A stretch of 23,416 nt of DNA from DSNY01 sp037446035 (GTDB taxonomy: Bacteria > Pseudomonadota > Gammaproteobacteria > Burkholderiales > Burkholderiaceae_F): assembly GCA_037446035.1 (NCBI GenBank), contig JBBIJJ010000036.1, forward strand, positions 1-23,416. Reading direction: 5' to 3'. Below, piece by piece: positions 8,430 to 16,275 of the stretch. Below the pieces are notes generated by a model. The model did no database searches, was not told the origin of the DNA, and was given only the letters and a program-made list of their open reading frames with translations. A program made the translations under genes and the position numbers. Each line of letters opens with the position of its first letter. Position 1 is the first letter of the stretch.

Positions 8430-9367
8430 GTAGCGTCGAGCTGCTTCAGCCGGTTGTCCTGACGCCGAACCAGGCGTTCGATGTCGGCGATGTCGGCGGC
8501 GGAGAGCTTCGGTCCCGGTTTGCGCACGGCGCCCGACGCGATCACGCCGCGCCTGACCAGCAGGTACTTGCGCACCGCCAGTCCGACGTTCGGCTGCTGC
8601 TCGTAGCGCGCCAGCGGCAGGTAGGCGTCGAACAGGTCGTGCGCGCGTTCGATGTCGCCGCGCGCGTGCGCGGCAACGACGTCGACCATCATCTCCGGAT
8701 ACGCGAAGCCGGTCATCGCGCCGTCGGCGCCGCGCGCAAGCTCCTCCGGCAGGAACAGCCCGCCGCCGTTGCCGGTCAGGATCGAGATGCGGCGCACTTC
8801 GCCCTTGTCGCCTGCCGCGCGGATCGCCGACAGTTTGGCGAGGCCGGGGCACTCCTCGTGCTTGAGCATCACGCAGGTCGGAACCGACTTGATCACGCGC
8901 AGGATCACCGAGGTCGGCATCAACACGCCGGTGGCGAGCGGATGATCCTGCAGCACCCACGGCGTCTTCGGGCCCAGCGCCTCGGCGACGCTTTCGAAGT
9001 AGTTGACGATCTGCTCGTCGCCGCGCAGCCCACCGGCGGGTGCGACCATCACGCCCGCGGCGCCGAGGTCCATCACGCCCGCGGCGAGTTCCTTCATCGC
9101 GGCGAGCCCCGGCGACGACACACCGACCACGACCGGCACACGATCGCGCACGCGGTCGAGCACCCGCTTGACGAAGCTGCGCGCCTCGTCGGTCGTGAGC
9201 TTGGGCGCTTCGCCCATGATGCCGAGCAGCGTGAGCCCCGTGGCGCCGCGCTCGAGACAGAAATCGACCATGCGGTCGGTGCTGTCGAGGTCGAGCGCGC
9301 CGCTGTCGGTGAAAGGGGTGACGGCGATCAGATAGACGCCGTGCGCGGATTCGTCGAGTCGGGCCAT
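8405..9367 (-). CDS. DHDPS/NAL-family lyase, substrate unknown
   Basis: This 320-residue TIM-barrel protein is related to dihydrodipicolinate synthase, N-acetylneuraminate lyase and keto-acid dehydratases, which form a Schiff base with a 2-oxo acid. The expected lysine is Lys169 in CVMLKHEECPG. Glu53 of GIMGE aligns with the GTTGE loop, but both Thr are replaced. The tyrosine motif (YNxP in DapA) is replaced by LQDHP (139-143), so the usual Tyr proton relay is absent. It is therefore unlikely to be the lysine-pathway DapA. The neighbouring RraA-like aldolase suggests a sugar-acid or aromatic degradation route. The ATG at 9367 has no clear Shine-Dalgarno sequence. The last 8 or so residues come from a REP-like repeat. 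Confidence 0.85.
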   Translation of the reverse strand: MARLDESAHGVYLIAVTPFTDSGALDLDSTDRMVDFCLERGATGLTLLGIMGEAPKLTTDEARSFVKRVLDRVRDRVPVVVGVSSPGLAAMKELAAGVMDLGAAGVMVAPAGGLRGDEQIVNYFESVAEALGPKTPWVLQDHPLATGVLMPTSVILRVIKSVPTCVMLKHEECPGLAKLSAIRAAGDKGEVRRISILTGNGGGLFLPEELARGADGAMTGFAYPEMMVDVVAAHARGDIERAHDLFDAYLPLARYEQQPNVGLAVRKYLLVRRGVIASGAVRKPGPKLSAADIADIERLVRRQDNRLKQLDATPSSRGVQ

Positions 9368-9512
9368 GTGTTGTCGGTGGGTTGAGGGGGTTTTTTTCCC
9401 CTTACCAAGAGGCGAATCGCGGGGGCGACCCCTTGCGCGCGCCTGCGGCGCGCCGGACCTCTTATGCCGAGGGGGATTCTGCCTTGGTCGCGACTTCGAT
9501 GCGGCGGAACAC

Positions 9513-9542
9513 ATCCCCCTGCCCACCTTTTCAAAGGGGGAT
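9513..9542 (-). terminator. C5/G5 stem-loop downstream of the decarboxylase gene
   Basis: ATCCCCC (9513-9519) pairs with GGGGGAT (9536-9542) around GCCCACCTTTTCAAA. It lies 14 nt past the decarboxylase stop on the minus strand and nearly repeats 543-570. There is no U-run, so it could be a Rho-type 3' stem or simply a dispersed repeat that settles after stop codons. Confidence 0.45.
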
Positions 9543-9556
9543 GAAGGACAGTCGCG

Positions 9557-11866
9557 TCATGTGGCAGTCCGGAACACCTCGCGCGGGCGGTCGCTGACGC
9601 AGTCGACGTAGTACTCGATGTGCCCGTTGTTGCGCAGCTTCACCAGGCCGTGGATGTCGGTTTCGAAGCCGGGGAACTTCAGGTTGAAGTCGCGCGCGAA
9701 CTTCAGGTAGTTGACGATCTTGGCGTTGATGCGCTCGCCCGGAATCAGCAGCGGGATGCCGGGCGGATACGGGGTCAGCAGCACCGCGGAAACGCGGCCG
9801 TCGAGCGCGTCGATCGGCACTCGCTCGACTTCCCAGTGCGTCATCTTCGCGTACGCGTCCGCGGGCCGCATCACCGGTTCCATCTCCGACAGGTACATCT
9901 CGGTGGTCAGCCGCGCAATGTCGTTGGCGCGATACACGGCGTGGATCGCGTCGCACAGCTCGCGCAGGCCCATGCGTTCGTAGTTCGGGTGCGCGCGCAC
10001 GAACTCGGGCATCACCCGCCACAGCGGCTGGTCCTTGTCGTAATCGTCCTTGAACTGCTGCAGTTCGGTGACCATCGTGTTCCAGCGGCCCTTGGTGATG
10101 CCGATCGTGAACATGATGAAGAACGAATACAGCCCGGTCTTCTCGACGATGATGCCGTGCTCGGCGAGATACTTGGTGACGATGGCCGCCGGGATGCCGG
10201 GGTCCGCGAACGAGCCGTCGACGTCGAGCCCCGGCGTGATCACGGTCGCCTTGATCGGGTCGAGCATGTTGAAGCCCGGGGCCAGCTCGCCGAAACCGTG
10301 CCAGCGCTCGCCGGGCTTGAGCATCCAGTCCTCGCGCGTGCCGATGCCTTCGTCGGCCAGATGCTCGGGGCCCCAGACCTTGAACCACCAGGACTCGCCG
10401 AGCTCGGCGTCGACCTTGCGCATCGCGCGGCGGAAGTCGAGCGCCTCGGCGATCGACTCCTCGACCAGCGCCGTGCCGCCGGGCGGCTCCATCATCGCGG
10501 CGGCGACGTCGCAGCTGGCGATGATCGCGTACTGCGGCGAGGTCGACACGTGCATGTGATACGACTCGTTGAACTGGAAGGCGTCGAGCGCCTCGCGCTC
10601 GGAGTCCTGCACGAGGATCTGCGACGCCTGCGACAGCCCGGCGAGCAGCTTGTGGGTCGACTGCGTGGAAAAGATCATCGACACCTTGTTGCGCGGCCGT
10701 CCCGTGCCGATCGCGTGCATGTCGCGATAGAACTCGTGGAACGCCGCGTGCGGCAGCCACGCTTCGTCGAAGTGCAGCGTGTCGATCGCGCCGTCGAGCA
10801 GGCCCTTGATCGTCTCGACGTTGTAGACGATGCCATCGTAGGTGCTCTGCGTGATCGTCAGCACGCGCGGCATGCCGGATTCGCGCCGGATCAGCGGGTG
10901 CGTGGCGATCTTGCGCGCGATCGACTCGGGCTTGAACTCGTCGAGCGGGATCGGCCCGATGATTCCGTAGTGGTTGCGCGTCGGCATCAGGAACACCGGG
11001 ATCGCGCCGGTCATCACGATCGCGTGCAGCACGCTCTTGTGGCAGTTGCGGTCGACGACGACGACGTCGCCGGGTGCGACCATGTAGTGCCAGACGATCT
11101 TGTTCGCGGTCGACGTGCCGTTGGTGACGAAGAACAGATGGTCGCAGCCGAAGATGCGCGCCGCGTTGCGTTCGGCAGCCGCCACCGGCCCGGTGTGGTC
11201 GAGCAGCTGGCCGAGTTCCTCGACGGCGTTGCAGACGTCGGCTCTGAGCAGGTTCTCGCCGAAGAACTGGTGGAACATGTGGCCGACGGGGCTCTTCAGG
11301 AACGCCACGCCGCCCGAATGCCCCGGGCAGTGCCACGAGTACGAACCGTCCTGCGCGTAGTGCGTGAGCGCGCGGAAGAACGGCGGCGCCAGTCCGTCCA
11401 GATACGCCCTGGCCTCGCGCACGATGTAACGGGCGACGAACTCGGGCGTGTCCTCGAACATGTGGATGAAGCCGTGCAGCTCGCGCAGCACGTCGTTCGG
11501 GATGTGGCGCGAGGTGCGCGTCTCGCCGTACAGGAACATGGGGATGTTCGCGTTGCGCCAGCGGATCTCCTGCACGAAGGCGCGCAGCGCCTCGACGGCC
11601 TCGTTGCCCGGTGTCGACGGGTCGTCCGCGTGGCCGGCAAAGCTGTGCCGTGTTTCGCCGAACTCCTCGTCGTCGATCGACACGATGAAGGCCGACGCGC
11701 GGCTGCTCTGCTGCGCAAAGCTCGCCAGATCGCCGTAGCTGGTGACGCCGAGCACTTCGACGCCCTCGTTCTCGATCGCCTTGGCGAGCGCGCGGATGCC
11801 GAGCCCGCTGGCGTTTTCGGAGCGGAAGTCCTCGTCGATGATGACGATCGGAAAGCGGAAACGCAT
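9557..11866 (-). CDS. Orn/Lys/Arg decarboxylase (PLP, wing-domain type)
   Basis: This 769-residue protein belongs to the large fold-type I basic amino acid decarboxylases (AdiA, CadA, SpeC/SpeF), which make agmatine, cadaverine or putrescine and consume a proton. An N-terminal response-regulator-like wing domain (about 5-130, IVIIDEDFRSENASG) is followed by HCPGHSGGVAF, the FVTNGTSTANK cofactor loop, HFDEAWLPHAAFH and the PLP lysine in STQSTHKLLAGLSQ (Lys406). The C-terminal domain contains TPYPPGIPLLIPGERI. Which amino acid it uses cannot be read safely from sequence. I took the ATG at 11866; a GTG two codons earlier is possible. A strong promoter lies at 11924-11951. The only close 3' neighbour is a stem-loop repeat. 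Confidence 0.93.
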   Translation of the reverse strand: MRFRFPIVIIDEDFRSENASGLGIRALAKAIENEGVEVLGVTSYGDLASFAQQSSRASAFIVSIDDEEFGETRHSFAGHADDPSTPGNEAVEALRAFVQEIRWRNANIPMFLYGETRTSRHIPNDVLRELHGFIHMFEDTPEFVARYIVREARAYLDGLAPPFFRALTHYAQDGSYSWHCPGHSGGVAFLKSPVGHMFHQFFGENLLRADVCNAVEELGQLLDHTGPVAAAERNAARIFGCDHLFFVTNGTSTANKIVWHYMVAPGDVVVVDRNCHKSVLHAIVMTGAIPVFLMPTRNHYGIIGPIPLDEFKPESIARKIATHPLIRRESGMPRVLTITQSTYDGIVYNVETIKGLLDGAIDTLHFDEAWLPHAAFHEFYRDMHAIGTGRPRNKVSMIFSTQSTHKLLAGLSQASQILVQDSEREALDAFQFNESYHMHVSTSPQYAIIASCDVAAAMMEPPGGTALVEESIAEALDFRRAMRKVDAELGESWWFKVWGPEHLADEGIGTREDWMLKPGERWHGFGELAPGFNMLDPIKATVITPGLDVDGSFADPGIPAAIVTKYLAEHGIIVEKTGLYSFFIMFTIGITKGRWNTMVTELQQFKDDYDKDQPLWRVMPEFVRAHPNYERMGLRELCDAIHAVYRANDIARLTTEMYLSEMEPVMRPADAYAKMTHWEVERVPIDALDGRVSAVLLTPYPPGIPLLIPGERINAKIVNYLKFARDFNLKFPGFETDIHGLVKLRNNGHIEYYVDCVSDRPREVFRTAT

Positions 11867-11902
11867 CGGCACGGCGGTCCTGCGCGCGGCGGCGCGCGCC
11901 CG

Positions 11903-11916
11903 TTCTTCCGGAAGAA
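11903..11916. promoter_or_regulatory. 14-bp palindrome at the decarboxylase transcription start
   Basis: TTCTTCCGGAAGAA is a perfect palindrome overlapping or just following the predicted +1 of the promoter at 11924-11951. Its position suits a repressor operator, but no regulator is identified. Confidence 0.45.
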
Positions 11917-11923
11917 GCCGCGG

Positions 11924-11951
11924 ATTATCGGCGCCGAGAGGAGCGTGTCAA
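11924..11951 (-). promoter_or_regulatory. Sigma-70 promoter of the decarboxylase gene
   Basis: On the minus strand a perfect TTGACA (11946-11951) is 16 bp from GATAAT (11924-11929), which matches TATAAT at five of six positions. The predicted start is near 11917, about 50 nt upstream of the ATG at 11866. Confidence 0.75.
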
Positions 11952-12005
11952 GGAACGCGACGCGCCGCTCCGATGCCGCCGGGCGGCGCGCCGGCGCGCT
12001 TGCCG

Positions 12006-12941
12006 CTACTGGCTGCGCACCATCTGCACGATGCGCGCGACGTCGACGGTGCGCGCCTGTTGCTCGATCTGCGGCGCGTACTGCTGCTGCAGCGACTTGG
12101 CCTGTCCGAGCATCGCGGCGAACGCCTCCTTCAGCATTTGCGCGTTCATCGTGCGACCGCCCGCGTAGTAGCGCTTGGCCACGTGACCGAGCGCGTAAGT
12201 CGTCGCGAAAGAAAACGCCATGCCGGTCGCGCCGCGCGCCAGCCCGCCGACCATGCGCCCCGCGCCCTTGCCGAACAGTCCGCCGATCAGCTTGCGGCCG
12301 ATCTCCTCGAGGTACTGGCCGGTGAGCCCCACGCCGACCGTGGCGAGGAAGTCCTTCACGTGGCCGCGATCGAGTTCGTAGCCGTGCGCCTTGCCGATGC
12401 GGTAGACCATCTTCATCTGCAGGGGAATGATCGCCAGCGAGGCCATCGACTGCGGCAGCAGCTCGAGCGCGCCGTTCAGGATCGCGTAGTTCAGGATCGT
12501 CTTGTCGAGCTCGGCGTCGGACACCGACGGCGCCGACGCGACGACCGCGCCGGGTTGCGGCTCGAGCGGCACCGTCGCCAGCGCATCGGCGGTGGCGGCC
12601 GGTTCGGCCATCGCGGGCTGCGACAGTCCGAGCGCCTGGCCGAGCCCGGCAAGAAAACGCGTTTCCGCGTCGTTGCGCAGGCCGTCGGCATCGCATACGC
12701 CGACCGCCAGCTCGAACGCAAGCTGGCGCAGCTCCGGCGAGGCGAGTTTCCCGGCTTCCGCCGCGAGCGTCGTACGCTTCAGCAGCACGTCCTGGTACAG
12801 CGCCGCGAAGTTGACTTCGCCGCCGCCGAGCGCGTCGGCCACGCGCCGGACTTCCTCGCGCTCGCGCTCGGCCTTGGCGCCGTCGGCGAACGCGGCGAAA
12901 ACGGCGATCGTCAGCAGGGCTTTCTGTTCATTTGCGGTCAT
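12006..12941 (-). CDS. TerB-like / DUF697 protein
   Basis: This 311-residue protein has no sure function. Residues 1-140 resemble a TerB-type helical domain (LLTIAVFAAFADGAKAEREREEVRRVADAL, then CDADGLRNDAETRFLAGLGQALGL). After an Ala/Pro-rich linker (about 140-170), residues 175-300 look like a DUF697/YcjF-type region with small-residue helices (LLPQSMASLAIIPLQMKMVYRIGKAHGYELD, and a Gly-rich GGLFGKGAGRMVGGLARGATGMAFS) that may insert into or lie on the membrane. The ATG at 12941 follows a strong GAGGAGG site; longer starts lack one. It is divergent from the Crp/Fnr gene. TerB and DUF697 proteins are linked to envelope or metal stress, but that role is not shown here. Confidence 0.8.
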   Translation of the reverse strand: MTANEQKALLTIAVFAAFADGAKAEREREEVRRVADALGGGEVNFAALYQDVLLKRTTLAAEAGKLASPELRQLAFELAVGVCDADGLRNDAETRFLAGLGQALGLSQPAMAEPAATADALATVPLEPQPGAVVASAPSVSDAELDKTILNYAILNGALELLPQSMASLAIIPLQMKMVYRIGKAHGYELDRGHVKDFLATVGVGLTGQYLEEIGRKLIGGLFGKGAGRMVGGLARGATGMAFSFATTYALGHVAKRYYAGGRTMNAQMLKEAFAAMLGQAKSLQQQYAPQIEQQARTVDVARIVQMVRSQ

Positions 12942-13047
12942 CGTCGGCCTCCTCGCGGCGCATCGGGTCATCGCCCTAAGCATATCGGGTGACGTCGCCG
13001 CCCCCGCTCGCGGAAACCCGCCTGCGACCAGGGGCGGCATCGGGGCG

Positions 13048-13077
13048 TTCGCATCGGCCGCCGGTCCGGAATATGCT
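13048..13077 (+). promoter_or_regulatory. Candidate promoter of the Crp/Fnr gene
   Basis: TTCGCA (13048-13053) and TATGCT (13072-13077) are 18 bp apart on the plus strand. Each matches the consensus at four positions. The leader to the ATG at 13115 would be about 30 nt. Confidence 0.4.
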
Positions 13078-13114
13078 CACGACCTGCAGAGCTGGATCCC
13101 GCCGCGACCTGCCG

Positions 13115-13834
13115 ATGAACGCCGTGACCGATAACGACATCTCGCGCATCGCCCGCGTGCTGCCCTCGTTCGCCTTGCTGCCGACCGAGCTGCGCGAGGC
13201 GGTCGCGCAGAACGTGACGCTGATGAACTTTCCCGCCGGCGCTTCGATCTTTCGCGAGCGCGACGGCTGCACGGGCCTGCCGATCGTGCTGCGCGGGCGC
13301 GTACGCGTGGCACGGCGGCTGCCCAACGGTCACGAGGTCGGACTGTACGACGTCGAAGCCGGCGAGACCTGCGTGCTGTCGACGAGCTGTCTGCTGGGCG
13401 GTTCGAGCTACGGCGCGCACGGCGACTGCCTGACCGACGTGGAGATCGCCGTGCTGCCGCCCGCGCTGTTCGACCGCCTGGTCGCCGAGCACCGGCCGTT
13501 CCGCGAGGACGTGTTTCGCATCTTCGGCGAACGGCTGATGCGGTTGATGGAACTGGTCGAGGCGGTGGGCTTCCAGCGGCTCGACCAGCGGCTGGCGGCC
13601 GCGCTGCTGGGCAAGGGCCAGCGCGTCGAAACCTCGCACGAGCAGCTTGCGCGCGAGCTGGGTGTCTCGCGCGAGTCGGTCAGCCGGCAATTGAAGCACT
13701 TCGAGGAAAACGGCTGGGTCAAGCTCGGCCGCGGGGTGATCGAGATCGTACAGGCTCGCGCGCTGCGCGCGCAGGCCGCCGGCGGCGCAGCGGCCGTGAC
13801 TGCAGTCACTGACCCGTCCGGCCAGCCCTCCTAG
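13115..13834 (+). CDS. Crp/Fnr-family transcriptional regulator
   Basis: This 239-residue protein has an N-terminal cyclic-nucleotide-type beta roll (about 15-125), a dimerisation helix (FREDVFRIFGERLMRLMELVEAV) and a C-terminal winged helix. The recognition helix VSRESVSRQLKHF has Arg186, Glu187 and Arg191 at the positions that read TGTGA in Crp, and Ser190 as in Fnr. It lacks the N-terminal Fnr cysteine cluster but has Cys86 and Cys92 in GETCVLSTSCLLGG, which could sense redox or a thiol; that is inference. The ATG at 13115 is used because upstream codons are not family-like. The gene's own 3' end contains a GTGA-N6-TCAC palindrome, and DUF2892 follows 61 nt later, so local regulation is likely. 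Confidence 0.92.
   Translation: MNAVTDNDISRIARVLPSFALLPTELREAVAQNVTLMNFPAGASIFRERDGCTGLPIVLRGRVRVARRLPNGHEVGLYDVEAGETCVLSTSCLLGGSSYGAHGDCLTDVEIAVLPPALFDRLVAEHRPFREDVFRIFGERLMRLMELVEAVGFQRLDQRLAAALLGKGQRVETSHEQLARELGVSRESVSRQLKHFEENGWVKLGRGVIEIVQARALRAQAAGGAAAVTAVTDPSGQPS
13796..13809. promoter_or_regulatory. GTGA-N6-TCAC palindrome, candidate Crp/Fnr site
   Basis: GTGACTGCAGTCAC is a perfect 14-bp palindrome in the last codons of the regulator gene. It matches the Crp-type core GTGA-N6-TCAC. Its centre lies about 93 bp upstream of the DUF2892 start codon, a position suited to activation of a promoter in the short gap. Confidence 0.45.
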
Positions 13835-13835
13835 G

Positions 13836-13862
13836 CTTGCCCTGCCGTATGCGACAGGCAAG
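13836..13862. other. Stem-loop between the regulator and DUF2892 genes
   Basis: CTTGCC (13836-13841) pairs with GGCAAG (13857-13862), with a further TG/CA pair after a bulge, followed by only TTT. It could be a weak attenuator or an operator; TATGCG at 13848-13853 within it could be a -10. Confidence 0.3.
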
Positions 13863-13895
13863 TTTGCTCAACACGAACCTTTGAGGAGGAATGTC

Positions 13896-14102
13896 ATGAA
13901 AGCCAATGTCGGAGGCGCGGATCGCGCGATCCGCATCGTCGTCGGTGTTGCGCTCATCGCGCTGACGCTGTTGAACGTCATCGGGCCATGGGGCTGGATC
14001 GGCATCGTGCCGCTCATCACCGGCGTGTTTCGCTTCTGCCCGGCGTATTCGCTGTTCGGCATGAGTACCTGCCCGCTGAAGGACGCCACCGCGTCGAAGT
14101 AA
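13896..14102 (+). CDS. DUF2892 inner-membrane protein
   Basis: This 68-residue protein matches the DUF2892 family, the two-helix membrane module also fused to the rhodanese YgaP. It starts with the typical MKANVGGADRAIRIVVG, has two hydrophobic helices (about 14-30 and 33-46) and ends with FCPAYSLFGMSTCPL, whose two Cys (48 and 59) are typical. The ATG at 13896 follows GAGGAGG at 7-nt spacing. Crp/Fnr regulators and rhodanese or sulfur genes often neighbour this family, so a thiol or sulfur-related role is possible but not shown. A terminator follows directly, so it forms its own unit or the end of the regulator operon. Confidence 0.9.
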   Translation: MKANVGGADRAIRIVVGVALIALTLLNVIGPWGWIGIVPLITGVFRFCPAYSLFGMSTCPLKDATASK

Positions 14103-14123
14103 GCGCGGCGCTGCCGCGTCCGG

Positions 14124-14154
14124 GCCGCCCGGGTTCGCCCGTGCGGCCTTTTTG
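14124..14154 (+). terminator. Intrinsic terminator after the DUF2892 gene
   Basis: GGCCGC (14124-14129) pairs with GCGGCC (14144-14149), with an inner CGGG/CCCG stem, then TTTTT. It separates this gene from the universal stress gene. Confidence 0.85.
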
Positions 14155-14219
14155 TCGCTCGTCATTCGTCCCCGCGCGACTGTGCTCTAGACTGCGCGCC
14201 GTCCCTGCAGGAGAGCGTC

Positions 14220-15119
14220 ATGAAGATCCTGGTTCCGGTCGACGGCAGCAAGTTCAGCAAGGCGGCGGTGGACTTCATCGCTTCGCGCACGACGCTGATC
14301 GGCGCCTCGCCCGAGGTGGAACTGCTGAACGTGCAGTTGCCGATCCCGGTGCGTGCCGCCCGCGTCGTCGGCAAGGAGGTCGTCAAGTCGTACTACGAGG
14401 ACGAATCCGGACGCGTTCTGAAGCCCGCACTGGCGGCGCTGAAGAAAGCGGGTCTGGCGGCGACGACGGCCTACGCGGTGGGCCATCCGGGCGAACAGAT
14501 CGCGGCGGCGGCCGATCGCGACAAGGCCGACCTGATCGTGATGGGCTCGCACGGCCACGGCGCGCTCGCCGGGCTGATTCTCGGGTCGACGACCAACGCC
14601 GTGCTGGCGCACACCAAGCGGCCGATCCTGGTGCTGCGTGCGAAGGAGGCGCCGCAGGGCGATTCGCTGAAGGTCGGCATCGCCGTGGACGGCAGCAAAT
14701 ACGGCAAGGCAGCCGTGCGCTACGTGCTGAAGCATCGCGACCTGTTCGGCGCCGCGCCGCAGCTCGTGCTGATCCATGTCGTCCCGGACTTCGCCGGCGC
14801 GGTAATGCCGGACATGGCCGGCATCGCGATGCCCGCGTTCACCGAGGACGAGATCAAAGCGATGCAGAAAAAAGCCTTCGACGCCGCGCTCGATCCGGTG
14901 CGCAAGCTGCTGGAGAAGGAGCGCCTGAGCGTGGAGGAGGTGTGCCTGGTCGGCAATCCGGGCGACGAGATCTCGGCGTTCGCGAAGAAGAAAAAGCTCG
15001 ATGTGCTGGTGATGGGCTCGCACGGCTACGGCGCGTTCAAGGCGGCCGTGCTCGGCTCGACCGCAACGCGCGTGGCCGCGCACTGCGACACGCCGCTGCT
15101 GCTGGTCCGCGAGGCATAG
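14220..15119 (+). CDS. Universal stress protein, two Usp domains
   Basis: This 299-residue protein is two fused Usp domains. Each starts with a strand and Asp (MKILVPVDGS at 1-10, VGIAVDGSKYGKAA at 152-165) and ends with the ATP-binding G-x2-G-x9-G-S motif: GSHGHGALAGLILGST (109-124) and GSHGYGAFKAAVLGST (266-281). Both nucleotide sites look intact, so ATP binding in both halves is expected. Such proteins are cytosolic and induced in stress or stationary phase. The ATG at 14220 follows CAGGAGAG, and a TAGACT -10-like box lies at 14188-14193. Whether the nearby Crp/Fnr protein controls it is unknown; a terminator separates it from DUF2892. Confidence 0.95.
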   Translation: MKILVPVDGSKFSKAAVDFIASRTTLIGASPEVELLNVQLPIPVRAARVVGKEVVKSYYEDESGRVLKPALAALKKAGLAATTAYAVGHPGEQIAAAADRDKADLIVMGSHGHGALAGLILGSTTNAVLAHTKRPILVLRAKEAPQGDSLKVGIAVDGSKYGKAAVRYVLKHRDLFGAAPQLVLIHVVPDFAGAVMPDMAGIAMPAFTEDEIKAMQKKAFDAALDPVRKLLEKERLSVEEVCLVGNPGDEISAFAKKKKLDVLVMGSHGYGAFKAAVLGSTATRVAAHCDTPLLLVREA

Positions 15120-15267
15120 CCGCCGTGGCGATGGCGGCACACCGCCACACTTCTCGCGAGCGCTGACCGCGGACGGTCGTCGTCCGCTTGAGCGCGCTCG
15201 CGGGCGCCGCCGCGTTGGCCCGCGCTCCGGCCCGCTGCCGCACGTCGATGGGACAATCGGCGCCGTG

Positions 15268-16203
15268 ATGGACGCCGCTCGCACGGATCCGACGCTGCGG
15301 CCGCCCGCCGCAACGGCGCTGACTGCCTCGCCGGTCCTCGCATGGTTTTTCGTCGTCGTCTGGGGCAGCGGCTACCTTGCGACGAAGGTCGGGCTGCAGT
15401 ACGCGCCACCGTTCACGTTCCTCGCGCTGCGCTTCGCACTCGGGGTGCTCGTGCTGGTGCCGCTGCTGGCGTTGTGGCATCGGCGCGAGCCGCTGCGCTG
15501 GCCCGGGAACGCGCGCGACTGGAGCCACGTCGTCGTGGCCGGGCTGCTGATGCATGCGGCCAACCTCGGCGCGAGCCACTACGCGCAGTACCTGGGCATG
15601 TCGGCGGGCATCGTCGCGCTCGTGCTCGCGGTGCAGCCGCTGGCGACCGCGATCATCGCGGCGGCGCTGTTGAGCGAACGGCTGCGGCCGTACCAGTGGG
15701 CGGGGGTGCTGCTCGGGCTGCTCGGTGTGGCCTTCGTCGTCTGGCACAAGATCGACGTGCGCGCGGTGAGCCTCGGCGCGACCGCCGCGGCGCTGACCGC
15801 GCTGGCGGCGATCACGATCGGCACGCTGTACCAGCGCGCGTTCTGCCCGGCGGTGGACCTGCGCGCGGCGTCGCTGATCCAGTTTCTCGCCACGCTCGCC
15901 GCACTCGCGCCGCTGGCGTTCGCGGTCGAGGGCTTCCCGGTGCGCTGGGCGTGGGGGCTCGCCGGCGCGATCGCGTATCTGGTCATCCTGGCTTCGATCC
16001 TCGCGGTCAACGCACTGCACACGCTGATGCGGCGGGGCGAGGCCACGCGCGTGACGAGTCTGCTGTATCTGACGCCGGTCATCGCGGTCATTCTCGAATG
16101 GGCGATGTTCGACGTCGTGCCGACGGCGCTGACGCTGCTCGGCATCGTCGTGACCTGCGGCGGGGTCGCGCTCGTGGCGTACCGCGCGCGAAGCCGCGCA
16201 TAG
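15268..16203 (+). CDS. EamA/DMT-superfamily transporter
   Basis: This 311-residue membrane protein has about ten helices in two EamA halves. The first begins LAWFFVVVWGSGYLATKVGLQYAPPFTFLALRFALGVLVLVP, typical of drug/metabolite exporters of the RhaT/YdcZ kind. The second half (about 168-310) ends in the LGIVVTCGGVALVAY helix. Substrates of this family vary (amino acids, metabolites, drugs) and cannot be told here. I used the ATG at 15268; a GTG at 15265 is equally possible and lies 7 nt after GACAAT (15252-15257), so the mRNA may be leaderless. No Shine-Dalgarno sequence is evident. Confidence 0.9.
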   Translation: MDAARTDPTLRPPAATALTASPVLAWFFVVVWGSGYLATKVGLQYAPPFTFLALRFALGVLVLVPLLALWHRREPLRWPGNARDWSHVVVAGLLMHAANLGASHYAQYLGMSAGIVALVLAVQPLATAIIAAALLSERLRPYQWAGVLLGLLGVAFVVWHKIDVRAVSLGATAAALTALAAITIGTLYQRAFCPAVDLRAASLIQFLATLAALAPLAFAVEGFPVRWAWGLAGAIAYLVILASILAVNALHTLMRRGEATRVTSLLYLTPVIAVILEWAMFDVVPTALTLLGIVVTCGGVALVAYRARSRA

Positions 16204-16275
16204 CCGGCGCGGCAAGGCGCAATCCGCCGGCGCCGCCCGCGGGTCACCGCGTAAACTGGCGGCACAAGAAGATTC

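Noticed and set aside
8405..9367. Canonical dapA of lysine synthesis
   Set aside because: The YNxP and GTTGE motifs are not conserved, although the Schiff-base lysine is.
9620..12325. Very long plus-strand open frame opposite the decarboxylase
   Set aside because: Same GC-skew artefact; the minus-strand decarboxylase is unambiguous.
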